The notes beneath the pieces were generated by a model. That model ran no database searches. It was not told where the DNA came from and saw only the letters and a list, made by a program, of their open reading frames with translations. A DNA stretch of 64,000 nt from Alloalcanivorax xenomutans (GTDB taxonomy: Bacteria > Pseudomonadota > Gammaproteobacteria > Pseudomonadales > Alcanivoracaceae): positions 248,001 to 312,000 of the forward strand of contig NZ_OBMO01000001.1 in the NCBI RefSeq assembly GCF_900217905.1, given 5' to 3'. This document shows, piece by piece, positions 36,601 to 48,568 of the stretch; the stretch's first letter is position 1, and each line of letters starts with the position of its first letter. The position numbers and the translations under genes were made by a program.

Positions 36601-36772
36601 CATGCGCCTTATTGAAACACAGGGCGGCGATGGGCGCCGGTCGACGCCCATGGTCTTTTTACCAGAAAAATGAGAATTGATCGTCCATCGGAAAAAAACT
36701 GCCCGATAGTCCACCCAGGATACGAGCGAAGACCAGAACACTTCCCTCGTCGCTCAATGAAACAAACCCACC

Positions 36773-36975
36773 TCACGGCAGCCACTGAGAGCCGGATTCC
36801 TCTTCGGCAGGCGCGTCCGGATCATAATCCTTGGGCATCCAAAGGTCTGCGTTCAGATACAAACGGCGACAGGTTTCCGGATCATAATCTTCCGCTGTGG
36901 TCAGTTTTGGGATGGGTTTTCCGGGTTGACCGGCCTCACGGATAATTTTGGGCCAAAGCCCACCAGGGTCAGGTC
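36773..36975 (-). pseudogene. Truncated duplicate of the DUF6708-like gene 3' end
   Basis: Read on the minus strand, this stretch encodes LWPKIIREAGQPGKPIPKLT and then TAEDYDPETCRRLYLNADLW, ending at a stop at 36773-36775. The intact gene at 37862 has nearly the same sequence in its last 60 residues (RWPKVIREAGQPGKPIPKLT). The DNA match is also clear. Similarity fades near 36958, and a few more bases match after an internal deletion. No start codon or upstream domain remains, so it is a relic of a duplicated gene. Confidence 0.8.
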
Positions 36976-37050
36976 CTGCCTTTTGCCATCCTCCGATGGG
37001 CTTTCTTCGAAAAAAGCAAAAGACAAGACCCCATTAGCTCGCAAGTCCCG

Positions 37051-37446
37051 TCAGACAAAGAACATGCTTAGTAGCCCCCCTAAGTAATGGGCAAACACCA
37101 GCGCAATGCCCACGTATGCACCAACAATTGGCGTGGTAAGCTCAAATAACCAATGCGTCAGAAGCCAGCCCACCGCGAACAGTGCAACAAACCAAAGGAC
37201 ACCAAATAAGCCCGCAAATATCGAACCCGCCAGGAAGATTCCCAGGCTCCCTGCTACGGCTAGCCAAATGGGTTCGTCCAGCTCATCGGTGATTTTCAGC
37301 ACGAATAGCACCGCCAGAACCGCTGCCACCGCCCTACAAAGATAAGCAATCAGCCGAACCGGATCATGGTAGATATAAGCCAACGGCAACAGACCGATGA
37401 TCAGAAGCGGAAGCAGAACCCACTTGAGACTGGGGTTAGTATACAT
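37051..37446 (-). CDS. Small four-helix membrane protein
   Basis: This 131-residue protein is almost entirely hydrophobic. The predicted helices lie near WVLLPLLIIGLLPLAYIY, LIAYLCRAVAAVLAVLFVLK, LAVAGSLGIFLAGSIFAGLF and FVALFAVGWLLTHWLF, with a further hydrophobic C terminus. GGAAGG just before the ATG supports the start. There is no recognisable family. Its position in the gene run behind a pore-forming-type T6SS effector makes it a candidate immunity protein, because immunity to such effectors is usually membrane-embedded. That is inference from context. Confidence 0.6.
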   Translation of the reverse strand: MYTNPSLKWVLLPLLIIGLLPLAYIYHDPVRLIAYLCRAVAAVLAVLFVLKITDELDEPIWLAVAGSLGIFLAGSIFAGLFGVLWFVALFAVGWLLTHWLFELTTPIVGAYVGIALVFAHYLGGLLSMFFV

Positions 37447-37518
37447 TCAACACCTTCCAATGGTTTTAATAGGAAATCATCCATAATCCGACTTTTACGG
37501 TGTGCCATAATACGAGAC

Positions 37519-37803
37519 TCAGAATAGGCCGACCGCGTACGAACAATCTTTAATCACCAAAACCAGCGCCATTATCAAAAGAACCAGCAGCGCCATCATT
37601 TTTTTCTTCCAACGGGACATTTCTGCTTCAGTGGGCTCACGAAAGTTATCCTGCTCCCCGCCCTCCGACTTCCCGTCATCTTCAGAAGGCCCTTCGTCCG
37701 TTTCCTTCAGTGAAGCGGTATCAGCTTGCAAAGAGCGTACCAGCCAAAACAGCAGACCAAAGACCACTATATAGGGCAACGTATTGACCAGAAAACTATC
37801 CAT
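37519..37803 (-). CDS. Small two-helix membrane protein
   Basis: This 94-residue protein has an N-terminal helix (LPYIVVFGLLFWLVRSL) and a C-terminal helix (MMALLVLLIMALVLVI). They flank a very acidic cytoplasmic or periplasmic loop rich in Glu, Asp and Ser. A strong AAGGAG precedes the ATG. I do not recognise the family. It lies between two other membrane-protein genes downstream of the VgrG effector, on the same strand, so it may be an immunity or accessory protein. Confidence 0.6.
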   Translation of the reverse strand: MDSFLVNTLPYIVVFGLLFWLVRSLQADTASLKETDEGPSEDDGKSEGGEQDNFREPTEAEMSRWKKKMMALLVLLIMALVLVIKDCSYAVGLF

Positions 37804-37861
37804 GTTTTCTCCTTTTGTATTTTCGGGTGATCGACTTTAACTACCAGTGTGCCTATGGCAG

Positions 37862-39016
37862 CTATTGAGAATCTGACGGCTCATCCGGGTTATCATTTTC
37901 AGCGATGCCATCATGGCCCTTCGGCGTCCATAAGTCCGCATTCAAATACAAACGGCGGCAGGTTTCCGGATCATAGTCTTCCGCCGTAGTCAGTTTGGGA
38001 ATAGGTTTGCCGGGTTGGCCGGCTTCGCGGATGACCTTCGGCCAGCGAGGTTCCCAGCACAGCAGTTGGGAGAGCCAGTTGGCCAGTCCCAGCGTCAGAA
38101 GGGCGGGACTGATGATCACCAAAGCCACCAACATTAACAGCCGGCCCAGGAGCCGTTTGCCGATTTGCTGCGTATCCAGAGCAGAACCCGAAGACGGTTG
38201 CCCTTCCCGTCGCCCCAACAACAGCCCCAGCATTCCACCGAAAACGGGTCCGAAGGCGTGCCAGGGCAGGGGCCATTTACTGTGGATACGCGGCTGAGGC
38301 AAACCTTCCGGCCCTTCCTCCATGTAGCGGCGGATGAATTCCCATTCGTCACGCATGGGGCCACTGGTGGCGCAGGCTTTGCCGACAAAGCACAGGTCCA
38401 TATTGGGACGGCCTGGCTGTGGCGGCCAAGCCAGCAATATAGGGAAACGAGTGCCACCGGCATCCACTTCCGCCACAAACTTCCCCCAGGGTAAAACCGT
38501 TACCCCTCCCGCGTACTTGGGCCGATGGAGATAAACTTGCTGGGTTTTACGATTGAAGCGGACCAAAAGACGACGCTGGGTGAGCATTTCGAAACGGGTG
38601 ATTTGAAAGCCGTATTTGACATAAAGCCAAGTGAATACTCCAGCAAGAACCACTTCAAAAATGACGGCGAGAAGCCATGAAAAGCTTGGTGTCGATATGA
38701 ACTTAAACAGAGCGATAAACGATAAGTGAAAAAAACCAATTGTGATATACACGAAAAATAACGATACAATGGTAACCAGCCCCCGTGCATATTCCATGCA
38801 CCCCGCCCGCATTTCCAGATGTGTGTCGTTATAGGCGTACACCGGACTGCGAAGGCGGGGCGAGTCGCTAACTGGGGCCGACCGGGTTTGCTCCATCTCT
38901 TCGGGAACGGCACTGAAATCCTTGGGCATGTACTTGTCGATCTTACCACGCATGGACAAGCTGCTATCATGCTCAGCCACCGCCACACGCCAGTACATCC
39001 ACTCAATTAGATACAT
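37862..39016 (-). CDS. DUF6708-like membrane protein coupled to the VgrG effector
   Basis: This 384-residue protein has a hydrophobic block of two to three helices at about residues 80-145 and another near residue 300 (LMLVALVIISPALLTLGL). In between is a soluble domain with RFEMLTQRRLLVRFNRKT and MRDEWEFIRRYMEEGPEG. It resembles the DUF6708 proteins often encoded beside T6SS VgrG or effector genes, as far as I recall. Its ATG overlaps the VgrG-effector stop (TAATG), so the two are translated together. The end of the gene is duplicated as a relic at 36773. It may be the immunity protein or a chaperone for the effector. Confidence 0.6.
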   Translation of the reverse strand: MYLIEWMYWRVAVAEHDSSLSMRGKIDKYMPKDFSAVPEEMEQTRSAPVSDSPRLRSPVYAYNDTHLEMRAGCMEYARGLVTIVSLFFVYITIGFFHLSFIALFKFISTPSFSWLLAVIFEVVLAGVFTWLYVKYGFQITRFEMLTQRRLLVRFNRKTQQVYLHRPKYAGGVTVLPWGKFVAEVDAGGTRFPILLAWPPQPGRPNMDLCFVGKACATSGPMRDEWEFIRRYMEEGPEGLPQPRIHSKWPLPWHAFGPVFGGMLGLLLGRREGQPSSGSALDTQQIGKRLLGRLLMLVALVIISPALLTLGLANWLSQLLCWEPRWPKVIREAGQPGKPIPKLTTAEDYDPETCRRLYLNADLWTPKGHDGIAENDNPDEPSDSQ

Positions 39017-42000
39017 TAGCGCGTTACCATTTCAATCGCCATCAACAGTTCCGTCATTTCCTCTTTGAAGTCATCATAGCCGTCTCCGCTGTTCTTGCGG
39101 AACACGCTCCTGTCGCACCACGCCTCTAAATCATCCGGTCGAAGCACCTCTATGGCTACGGTAGCACCAAATACGACAGGCCCGCCGATCTTAAGGACGT
39201 TCCCCAGAAACGCCTGTATGGTTCCGCGAGCCAAAAAGGCGGAAGTTTCAAGGCCGGCCTCCCAGGCGATACGCCCGAATGTAGATGTAGATCGCTTTGC
39301 CATGGTCTCGAAGAACGGCTTGGCCGCCGCCATGGCCATACCGCCTTCGCCGGCAATCAAAGCAGCGCCTGACGCAACTCGGGCGCTGTAAGCGATCCCC
39401 AAAAGAGGTCTCTCTTCACCAAAAGCAGTTCCTGCTTCCGTGTAGTCCATACCCACCCATATCCCACCGGCCACTGCCGCCAGGGTACCGGACGCCAAAC
39501 GCAGCCCACCATGAACTATCCGCCCCGCCTGAGCGGTACGCGACACCTCATTAAAGCTGGTGGCCGCCAGCTCCGCGCCGGCGGCCAGAAGACGGGTTCC
39601 GGCGGCAGTCACCACCAAGCCCGAGGCGGCCAAATCCCAGGCGTTGGCCTCCGGGCCTTCCTGGCGTGCCTTCATGAAGAACCCGATGCCTTCCAGGAAC
39701 AACAAGCCACCATAGAGCCGAGTCTGGTAGAAGTTGCTGTGCTTGCTGTTGGCCATCTGCTTGAGCAGAGCCTCATCCACGTTGTCTTGAACGCTGCGTT
39801 GAAGCTGTTTCGATGACATCGCGGCCTGCTGTTGGCGGCGCAGCCCCTTCCGTGAGTCGCCAAGTTTCCCTGTCTTGGCTTTGTACGCCAGTTGCTCCTC
39901 TTTCAGCTTCATCGCTTCCTTGCCGATGGTAGCCCGCATCAGGGCTCCCAGCCCCTTCGCCATGGCCTTGTCGGCCAGATTCGGCGAATTCATCCGCAGC
40001 AGCGATTGTCCCAGGCTCACTTGCCACGCCAGCGCCGCTCCTAGAGCCACTTGGCCTTCCATCGCCGCCGCGGCGCTGTCCAATCGCTCAAAATAACCCA
40101 ATAGATCCTTGACCGGGGTGATAGGATCCAAGGAAGAGGCGTCTGGATCCGGAGGACTGATCAACAGGGCTTGAACCGTTTTCTGGATCGGCGTCTGGTT
40201 GAAGGCGTAGCTGCGCAGGGCCAAGTTAGTGGACGTTATACTCCGGGCCGCCCACCAGTCATCCAAAAGCTGCCGCCCACTCATACAGCCTGTCAAGCCA
40301 TGGACACACAGCCCGGTTTGGGCGGCGAAGCGCAAGCCATCATCGTCCGACTCTGGGTCATAGGCGTGCAGAGCCCCTTGCAGGTAATCGCTTTGCAGTA
40401 CCGCAATCTGTTCCGGGGCCCGGCGTTCCATTTCCGTTTCGGCGTCCTGGCTGTGCTGGGCGAAGACGGTATGCACCTGATCCATCTTGTCCGTATTCAG
40501 GCGAGACAGATACTCCTGCTCGAACTCCGCTTTATAGGCCGCCTGGCGCTCGGGCGTGTATTCCCGGTCCTGGGCCTGTTCTTCGGTTTCCTGTCGGCGC
40601 TGCAGGATCAGCTCCCTGCTCTGAGCGAGTTGATCGGCGTACTTCTCTTCAAAAACACGATCACCATGGACGCGTCGCAGTTGCCGCTCTCGCGCCTCCA
40701 ATTGATGCAGGCGGACATCCATACTGCCGTGGGCGGCTTCCCATACGCGCACGTCCTGGCCAACCCTGCCCTCGGCCTTCTGCCCCGCATATCCCTCATG
40801 CAGTTGTTCGATCTGCTGCTGGATCTGGACCTTCCAGTCGTTGCTGACGCCTTGCTCGTCCTCTTCCTGAAGCCAATCGTGCAGCGGGTCCAGGGCGGCG
40901 TTACGCCAGGCGTTCAGGGTCTGGGCGGCGCCGAGGGCGTCGTTCAGGGCCAGAACGGCGCCGTGGGTGGAGACCGCCTGGGTGACGGTGGTCAGAGTGC
41001 CCTTCAGCACACCGACGTTGGCGTACTGAATCAGGCCCTGGTCATCCGCCAGCCAGGCGGGGGCGAAGGGGTCTTGCGTCAGCGCCTGTTGCAGGGCCGG
41101 ATTGCCGTCAAGGCACGCCTCGGTCACCGCGTTGCCGATCTGCTCACCGTGCAGGGTATCAAGCTGGGAGGTTTGGCCTTCGGCCCATTCCTTCGGCGAG
41201 AAGGTTTGCCAATAGCCTTTGGCGGTATAGTCGTCGGCGTTTTCTTCATAATCCGCTTTGCGGGCGCCGGTGAGCGGGTCCGGGGTGAACAACCACCATG
41301 AGCGTTCAACGGTTTCCGCTTTTTCGATCTCCACCGCCAGGGTATTGGGCGTCACGGGTTCGGGCTGGGCCGGTGCTTTTGGCGCCTCACCCTCAAACCG
41401 GGTCAGGTCACCGTTGGGCTTCACCTGATAATGCTGCCATTCCTTCCGGCCGCCCCGGTCCAGCAGTACGTACAGATAGCCTGCCCTCAATAATCTCAGT
41501 GTCTCCCGGGATTGGGACAATGAGGTGGGAGGAACAAGCTGTTTCGGCAGTTGAGGCGCGTGCTCGGCCAAGGCCCCCGTAGCCACGGCGTGACGCACAG
41601 GCAGAATCGTGAGCGTCAGCGTCTCCATCATTTCCTGTTCGGTGGTTTCCTCTTCCTCATCTTCCCACTCGACATCCGCCAAACGCTGCGGAGCCAGGGG
41701 CGCTTTAGCGGTCAGGGAGGGCGCCAGCCCGGCCACTTTTTTTGCCAAGGGAGCGAAGGAGAACAAACCCGCGGGCAACGCGGGAAGGCTGGTGTTGCCC
41801 GATTGCCCGCCTTCCAACGATTTGATCGAGCCTTTTACAGTAAAGGTCCCCGGGCAGCGGAAGGTGATGTTGGCGCCGTCGAGGACGATTTCGGTCTGGC
41901 CGCTTTGCAGGGTGATTTTTTCCTTGGCGAGGACGCTGACCTTGCCTTCACTGCTGCTGGCGGTGACGGCCTGGTCGGCGAGCAGTTCCAGCGGCCCGCC

Positions 42001-44316
42001 GTTGGCCTGCAGGGAGACCGGGCCGTTTTCGCTGATGACTTTGAGCGGGCCTTTGTGGCTGTAGAGGCCGGCGCTGCCGCCGCTGGCCAGGGCGAGATTA
42101 TCGCCGGCGCTGATGTGGCCGTCGCTCTGGGTGGTGATGTGCAGGTGCTCGCCGGCCATGGCGGCGGCGCTTTTGTCGCTGTTGAGGACGATGTGATCCG
42201 GGCTTTCCAATACCAGTTTCGGATCGGCGAAGGTTTCCACTGGCTGGTCGCTGTCTTCACGGCTGCCGGGCCTCGGCTTGAGCGGCGACTGGCCAGCCAC
42301 CGGAGCGGTGTAGCGACCGTCCACTTGCGGGTCCAGAGCTTCACGGAAGGCGGTTTGCGCGGCATTGCCGGCCAGGCCCGGCGCGCCGGCGGCGGTGGCG
42401 GCGTCATGCAGGGCCTGGGCGGTGCGTTCCGCGCCTTTGAGCTGGGCCACCGCTTCGTTCATTTCCATCTGGGTGCCCTGGCCCTTGGCCTTGGCGCTGG
42501 CCGATATCAGCAATCCACGGCCGGTGCGCACGGTGGTCCAGGCCTGGGTGGCCAGTTCCCAGCCCTGGCCGCGCAGGGCGCCACGCCGGGTGGGTCCCGG
42601 GGTGACGCTGTAATCCACCAGATAGCCCAGCCCCAGGCCACTGCGGGCCAGGCTGGTTTCCAGCCGCACACTCACTTGTTTCGGGGTGTCATCCAGCAAC
42701 AGGCGCTGCAGGGTCGGGCTGTGATCGCCCTGGCCGTCGTGCTCCCGGGTTTGCAGGCCACTGACGGTGCCGGCGTGGTTGGTACCGTCTTCCTGGGCGA
42801 CACCGAACGGCGGCTTCACTTCGCCGTTGTAGAGTTGGCCGATGACTACTGGCTGGTCGATGTCCCCCTGGCGGAATTCCACCAGTACCTCGCTGTCGAC
42901 CCGGGGCAGGAAATTGCCGCCCCAGTTGGGACCGGCCAGGGCTTCCGCCACCGGCACCCAGATACCGGAAGAATGGTCTCCCGGAGCATGGCCGGGGTGC
43001 TGCCCTCCGGTGTCGTCAAGGCTGCCGGGATTGGGCGCCGTACCGCGCTGCCAGGCGTATTGAATACGCACCTGGTGATCGCGGTTGCTGGTGACGGCAT
43101 CGCCGGGCATGCCCACCACCCGCGCCACCAGCGGCCCGCCCACGGTGGGTTTGGGGCGGTATAGCGGCGCGATCGGGGTGGTCGCCGGCACCGCCAGGAA
43201 GGTGTTGCGGTACTGACCGGCCTTGAGGGTATCGTCGCCGAGCAGTTCGCCGGCGTGGGCCAGGTTGTTCACGGCGGCGTGTTCCACCGCCAGGGCCAGA
43301 TAGGGCCCCTGGTCACAACGGGGATGGCCGCTCAGGGTAAACGCCTCGCCGGCCGCGAGAGTGCGGGAGCGGCCCTCACCGCGGTGCACACGCCGCAATA
43401 CCCGCAGCGCGTCGAGATGATGGCGGGCGCTTTGTTCCGCCTGATCGGCGCCGTCGAAGCGGGCATCCTGGCGGTGCCAGTAAACTTCCCGCACCGGCAG
43501 GCCATCCGGGTCGGCTTCCTCGGCACGACCGGTAACGGTGCGCACCTTGCCGCTGTGCCAGCTGGCCACCTGCACCGCGTTGGGGGTCAAGCGGGTGCCG
43601 TCGGTGAAGCGGGTGATCGCGGCCCGGCCTTCTTCGGAAAGGTCGTTATGAAAATGCAGCGGCGCGGCCTCGGGATGTCTGGCATGGCGATCGAAGATCA
43701 CCAGGGTCACCGGCGCGCCAGAATCGCCCTCCCCCTCGTCCTGGCGATGCTCGAAACGCCAGGCCAGGCCACACTCGGCCATCAGCCGCCGCACGAAATG
43801 CCAGTCACTTTCCCGGTACTGGGTGATCATCGGCCGCCGCGGCAACGGATCCATCAGGTCGAACCGCACGGCACCGTCGGGGTACTCCGCGAACACCTGC
43901 TCCAGCACTTCCCGAACGGTACATTGGGGAAACACCAGGCTGTTAAGCCGCTGCTCCAGCCACCAGGTCCAGGGCGCCACGGTGAGCTCACAGCGAGGCA
44001 GGCCATCCATATCAACGAAGTGGTGGCCGTCCACGCAGACACCGTGCCAGCGCCGCCAGCCACCGTCGGCACGGCGCAGGGATAAGGTCAGGGGCTGACC
44101 GATCAGGGCGTCGAGAAAGCCGTCATCACGGCGATCGGAACCGGAGATGAAGCATTGCAACTGGAAACGATAGTCGCCACAGAGTTCCTCCCGGCCACGG
44201 AAGCGCTCCACCACCAGACCATCCACTGGAGCATCCAGTTCGATCAGGCGCTGGTCTTGCAGAGGGTTGGCCAGGGAGGCCAATAGGTCGCGGGCGAGGG
44301 ATTGGGCATCGATCAT
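39016..44316 (-). CDS. VgrG fused to a VasX-like pore-forming effector (type VI secretion)
   Basis: This 1766-residue protein is a specialised VgrG spike. Residues about 30-500 are the gp27/gp5-like VgrG core (VDGLVVERFRGREELCGDYR, ITQYRESDWHFVRRLMAECG and PRVDSEVLVEFRQGDIDQPV). About 600-830 is a repetitive beta-helix (DUF2345-like, AMAGEHLHITTQSDGHISAG). After a linker the sequence from about 895 (ETLTLTILPVRHAV and ETLRLLRAGYLYVLL) matches the VasX N-terminal region. Long charged helices follow, then several hydrophobic segments at about 1535-1720, fitting membrane insertion. The start at 44316 has AAGGA upstream. No other T6SS structural genes are in the window, so it is an orphan cargo locus. 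Natural VgrG and VasX are usually separate proteins; the fusion is the notable point. Confidence 0.85.
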   Translation of the reverse strand: MIDAQSLARDLLASLANPLQDQRLIELDAPVDGLVVERFRGREELCGDYRFQLQCFISGSDRRDDGFLDALIGQPLTLSLRRADGGWRRWHGVCVDGHHFVDMDGLPRCELTVAPWTWWLEQRLNSLVFPQCTVREVLEQVFAEYPDGAVRFDLMDPLPRRPMITQYRESDWHFVRRLMAECGLAWRFEHRQDEGEGDSGAPVTLVIFDRHARHPEAAPLHFHNDLSEEGRAAITRFTDGTRLTPNAVQVASWHSGKVRTVTGRAEEADPDGLPVREVYWHRQDARFDGADQAEQSARHHLDALRVLRRVHRGEGRSRTLAAGEAFTLSGHPRCDQGPYLALAVEHAAVNNLAHAGELLGDDTLKAGQYRNTFLAVPATTPIAPLYRPKPTVGGPLVARVVGMPGDAVTSNRDHQVRIQYAWQRGTAPNPGSLDDTGGQHPGHAPGDHSSGIWVPVAEALAGPNWGGNFLPRVDSEVLVEFRQGDIDQPVVIGQLYNGEVKPPFGVAQEDGTNHAGTVSGLQTREHDGQGDHSPTLQRLLLDDTPKQVSVRLETSLARSGLGLGYLVDYSVTPGPTRRGALRGQGWELATQAWTTVRTGRGLLISASAKAKGQGTQMEMNEAVAQLKGAERTAQALHDAATAAGAPGLAGNAAQTAFREALDPQVDGRYTAPVAGQSPLKPRPGSREDSDQPVETFADPKLVLESPDHIVLNSDKSAAAMAGEHLHITTQSDGHISAGDNLALASGGSAGLYSHKGPLKVISENGPVSLQANGGPLELLADQAVTASSSEGKVSVLAKEKITLQSGQTEIVLDGANITFRCPGTFTVKGSIKSLEGGQSGNTSLPALPAGLFSFAPLAKKVAGLAPSLTAKAPLAPQRLADVEWEDEEEETTEQEMMETLTLTILPVRHAVATGALAEHAPQLPKQLVPPTSLSQSRETLRLLRAGYLYVLLDRGGRKEWQHYQVKPNGDLTRFEGEAPKAPAQPEPVTPNTLAVEIEKAETVERSWWLFTPDPLTGARKADYEENADDYTAKGYWQTFSPKEWAEGQTSQLDTLHGEQIGNAVTEACLDGNPALQQALTQDPFAPAWLADDQGLIQYANVGVLKGTLTTVTQAVSTHGAVLALNDALGAAQTLNAWRNAALDPLHDWLQEEDEQGVSNDWKVQIQQQIEQLHEGYAGQKAEGRVGQDVRVWEAAHGSMDVRLHQLEARERQLRRVHGDRVFEEKYADQLAQSRELILQRRQETEEQAQDREYTPERQAAYKAEFEQEYLSRLNTDKMDQVHTVFAQHSQDAETEMERRAPEQIAVLQSDYLQGALHAYDPESDDDGLRFAAQTGLCVHGLTGCMSGRQLLDDWWAARSITSTNLALRSYAFNQTPIQKTVQALLISPPDPDASSLDPITPVKDLLGYFERLDSAAAAMEGQVALGAALAWQVSLGQSLLRMNSPNLADKAMAKGLGALMRATIGKEAMKLKEEQLAYKAKTGKLGDSRKGLRRQQQAAMSSKQLQRSVQDNVDEALLKQMANSKHSNFYQTRLYGGLLFLEGIGFFMKARQEGPEANAWDLAASGLVVTAAGTRLLAAGAELAATSFNEVSRTAQAGRIVHGGLRLASGTLAAVAGGIWVGMDYTEAGTAFGEERPLLGIAYSARVASGAALIAGEGGMAMAAAKPFFETMAKRSTSTFGRIAWEAGLETSAFLARGTIQAFLGNVLKIGGPVVFGATVAIEVLRPDDLEAWCDRSVFRKNSGDGYDDFKEEMTELLMAIEMVTR

Positions 44317-44416
44317 GGAAAGTCCTTTTCCAGGAGGCGGGTCCTGTCTTAGCCTCCCGCCGAATCCGCAGAGCATAGCAAGGCGGCCGAATGAGTCAAC
44401 CCGACCGCCGTCGGGG

Positions 44417-45223
44417 TCAATAGCCGTTGACGGTGAGATCCACGGTGAAGTGCATGCCCTGGACCCGGCTCACTCCGGATTCGATACGACCGTCAGGGTA
44501 AAGATCCAGCCAACGGTAGCCCGGGTTGCATTGGTCCAGGGCGAAGTCGGCGCTGTGTGGTTTGAATTGAACGCAGGTGCTGGGCACCGACAGCAAACGC
44601 ACATTTTTGCGGCGGCTTTCATATTCCTGATGAACGTGCCCCCACAACACCGCCCGCACCTGGGGATGCCGGTCGATGATGCGGAAAAAGGCGTCGGAAT
44701 TGGCCACCTGCTGCTCGTCGAGCCAGCGGCTGCCCATGGGCACCGGATGGTGATGCAGGCAAATCATCACATGGTGGTCACGGCTCTCCATCAGCGCTTG
44801 TTCCAGAAACACCAGGTCCCGGTCGAACAGCTCGCCAGGCACCTGACCGGGGATGGTGGAGTCGAGCATGATCACCCGCCAGCCGTCGACGGTGCCGACA
44901 CAGGGGCTGACCCGGCCGGCTTCATCGGCGAGCATGGCGCGCATGGGGTGGGTTTCGTCGTGGTTCCCTTCGAGCCAGTAGACCGGCACCCCGAAGGCCC
45001 GCAGCGCCTTCTTGAGGCGCGTATAAGACGCCTCGGAGCCGTCCTGGGACAGGTCCCCGGTGGCCAGGATCGCCCGCATGTCCGGCTGCTCGGCGCGAAC
45101 CAGACGAAGAACGGTCTCCAGACTGTGCTGCGTATTCAACCCCAGCATGGTGCTGCCCGGGTCAGCGAACAGGTGGAAGTCCGACAGTTGCACCACCCGA
45201 ACGGGTGTTACCGGTTGCGACAA
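44417..45223 (-). CDS. cpdA: 3',5'-cyclic-AMP phosphodiesterase CpdA
   Basis: This 268-residue calcineurin-like metallophosphoesterase carries all metal-binding motifs in order: SDFH, GDLSQDG, GNHDE, LHHHP and GHVHQ. CpdA hydrolyses cAMP and so limits CRP/Vfr signalling. In E. coli the gene lies beside yqiA; here it keeps yqiB and nudF upstream but yqiA is about 20 kb away. Its presence fits the CRP/Vfr-type site found before the FimW-like gene. Confidence 0.95.
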   Translation of the reverse strand: MSQPVTPVRVVQLSDFHLFADPGSTMLGLNTQHSLETVLRLVRAEQPDMRAILATGDLSQDGSEASYTRLKKALRAFGVPVYWLEGNHDETHPMRAMLADEAGRVSPCVGTVDGWRVIMLDSTIPGQVPGELFDRDLVFLEQALMESRDHHVMICLHHHPVPMGSRWLDEQQVANSDAFFRIIDRHPQVRAVLWGHVHQEYESRRKNVRLLSVPSTCVQFKPHSADFALDQCNPGYRWLDLYPDGRIESGVSRVQGMHFTVDLTVNGY

Positions 45224-45374
45224 GGTACGCGCTCCCGCTGTTTGTAGTGATCCGTTTTACCCTCAAGCGCCGTGGCGCCCATCCCATGCGTCGCCGGCCC
45301 CTTCCCCAAGCGGCCGAACCACGCGGAACTTATAACGCAACCATTACAGGATTGACCAGGAACCTGGTTCCGTT

Positions 45375-45820
45375 TCAGGAACCGGCCGCCGGCCATACCG
45401 GGGCGGCACTGCGTCCATGGTCGCTGACGTGGGTGAGCCATTCACCGAGAAAGCGATTCCATTGCGCCTTTTCGTCGCGCTGATGCATGTCGGGGTTGGG
45501 ATAGGGATAGCGGGCGCTGACGCGGCGGAACCGGCTGGCTTCGGTGACTTCCGCCACCCGCGCGTCGTGGTAGAGCCGCACGGTGAGACGCTGCCCCGGC
45601 ATGGCTTCGTGCAGTCCCTGATCCTCCAGCCGCAAAATGGTGGTATAGGGCGCGCGCTCCAATACCCGGATGTTCAGCGTGCGGGGCCGTTCGGCCCCCA
45701 GCGACAGATCCAGGCTGTCCTGTTCACCCAGAGCCCGGATCAACGGTAGAAGGCGGGCATAGTTCGCCTCGCACTGCGCCATCAGATCACGAAAGTTCAG
45801 GCGATAGCGGCGAGATACGG

Positions 45821-45824
<4 letters not shown>
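45375..45824 (-). CDS. yqiB: DUF1249 family protein YqiB
   Basis: This 149-residue protein matches the DUF1249/YqiB family, with RYRLNFRDLMAQCEANYARL near the start and the C-terminal YPNPDMHQRDEKAQWNRFL block. The function is unknown. Its ATG overlaps the stop of nudF by four bases (ATGA), so it is translationally coupled. The nudF-yqiB-cpdA order is the same as in E. coli, which supports the assignment. The frame back to 45869 lies inside nudF and is not used. Confidence 0.92.

Positions 45825-48568
<2,744 letters not shown>

Noticed and set aside
40171..43164. Long frames antisense to the VgrG effector gene
   Set aside because: They follow the codon structure of the opposite strand and contain no recognisable domain.
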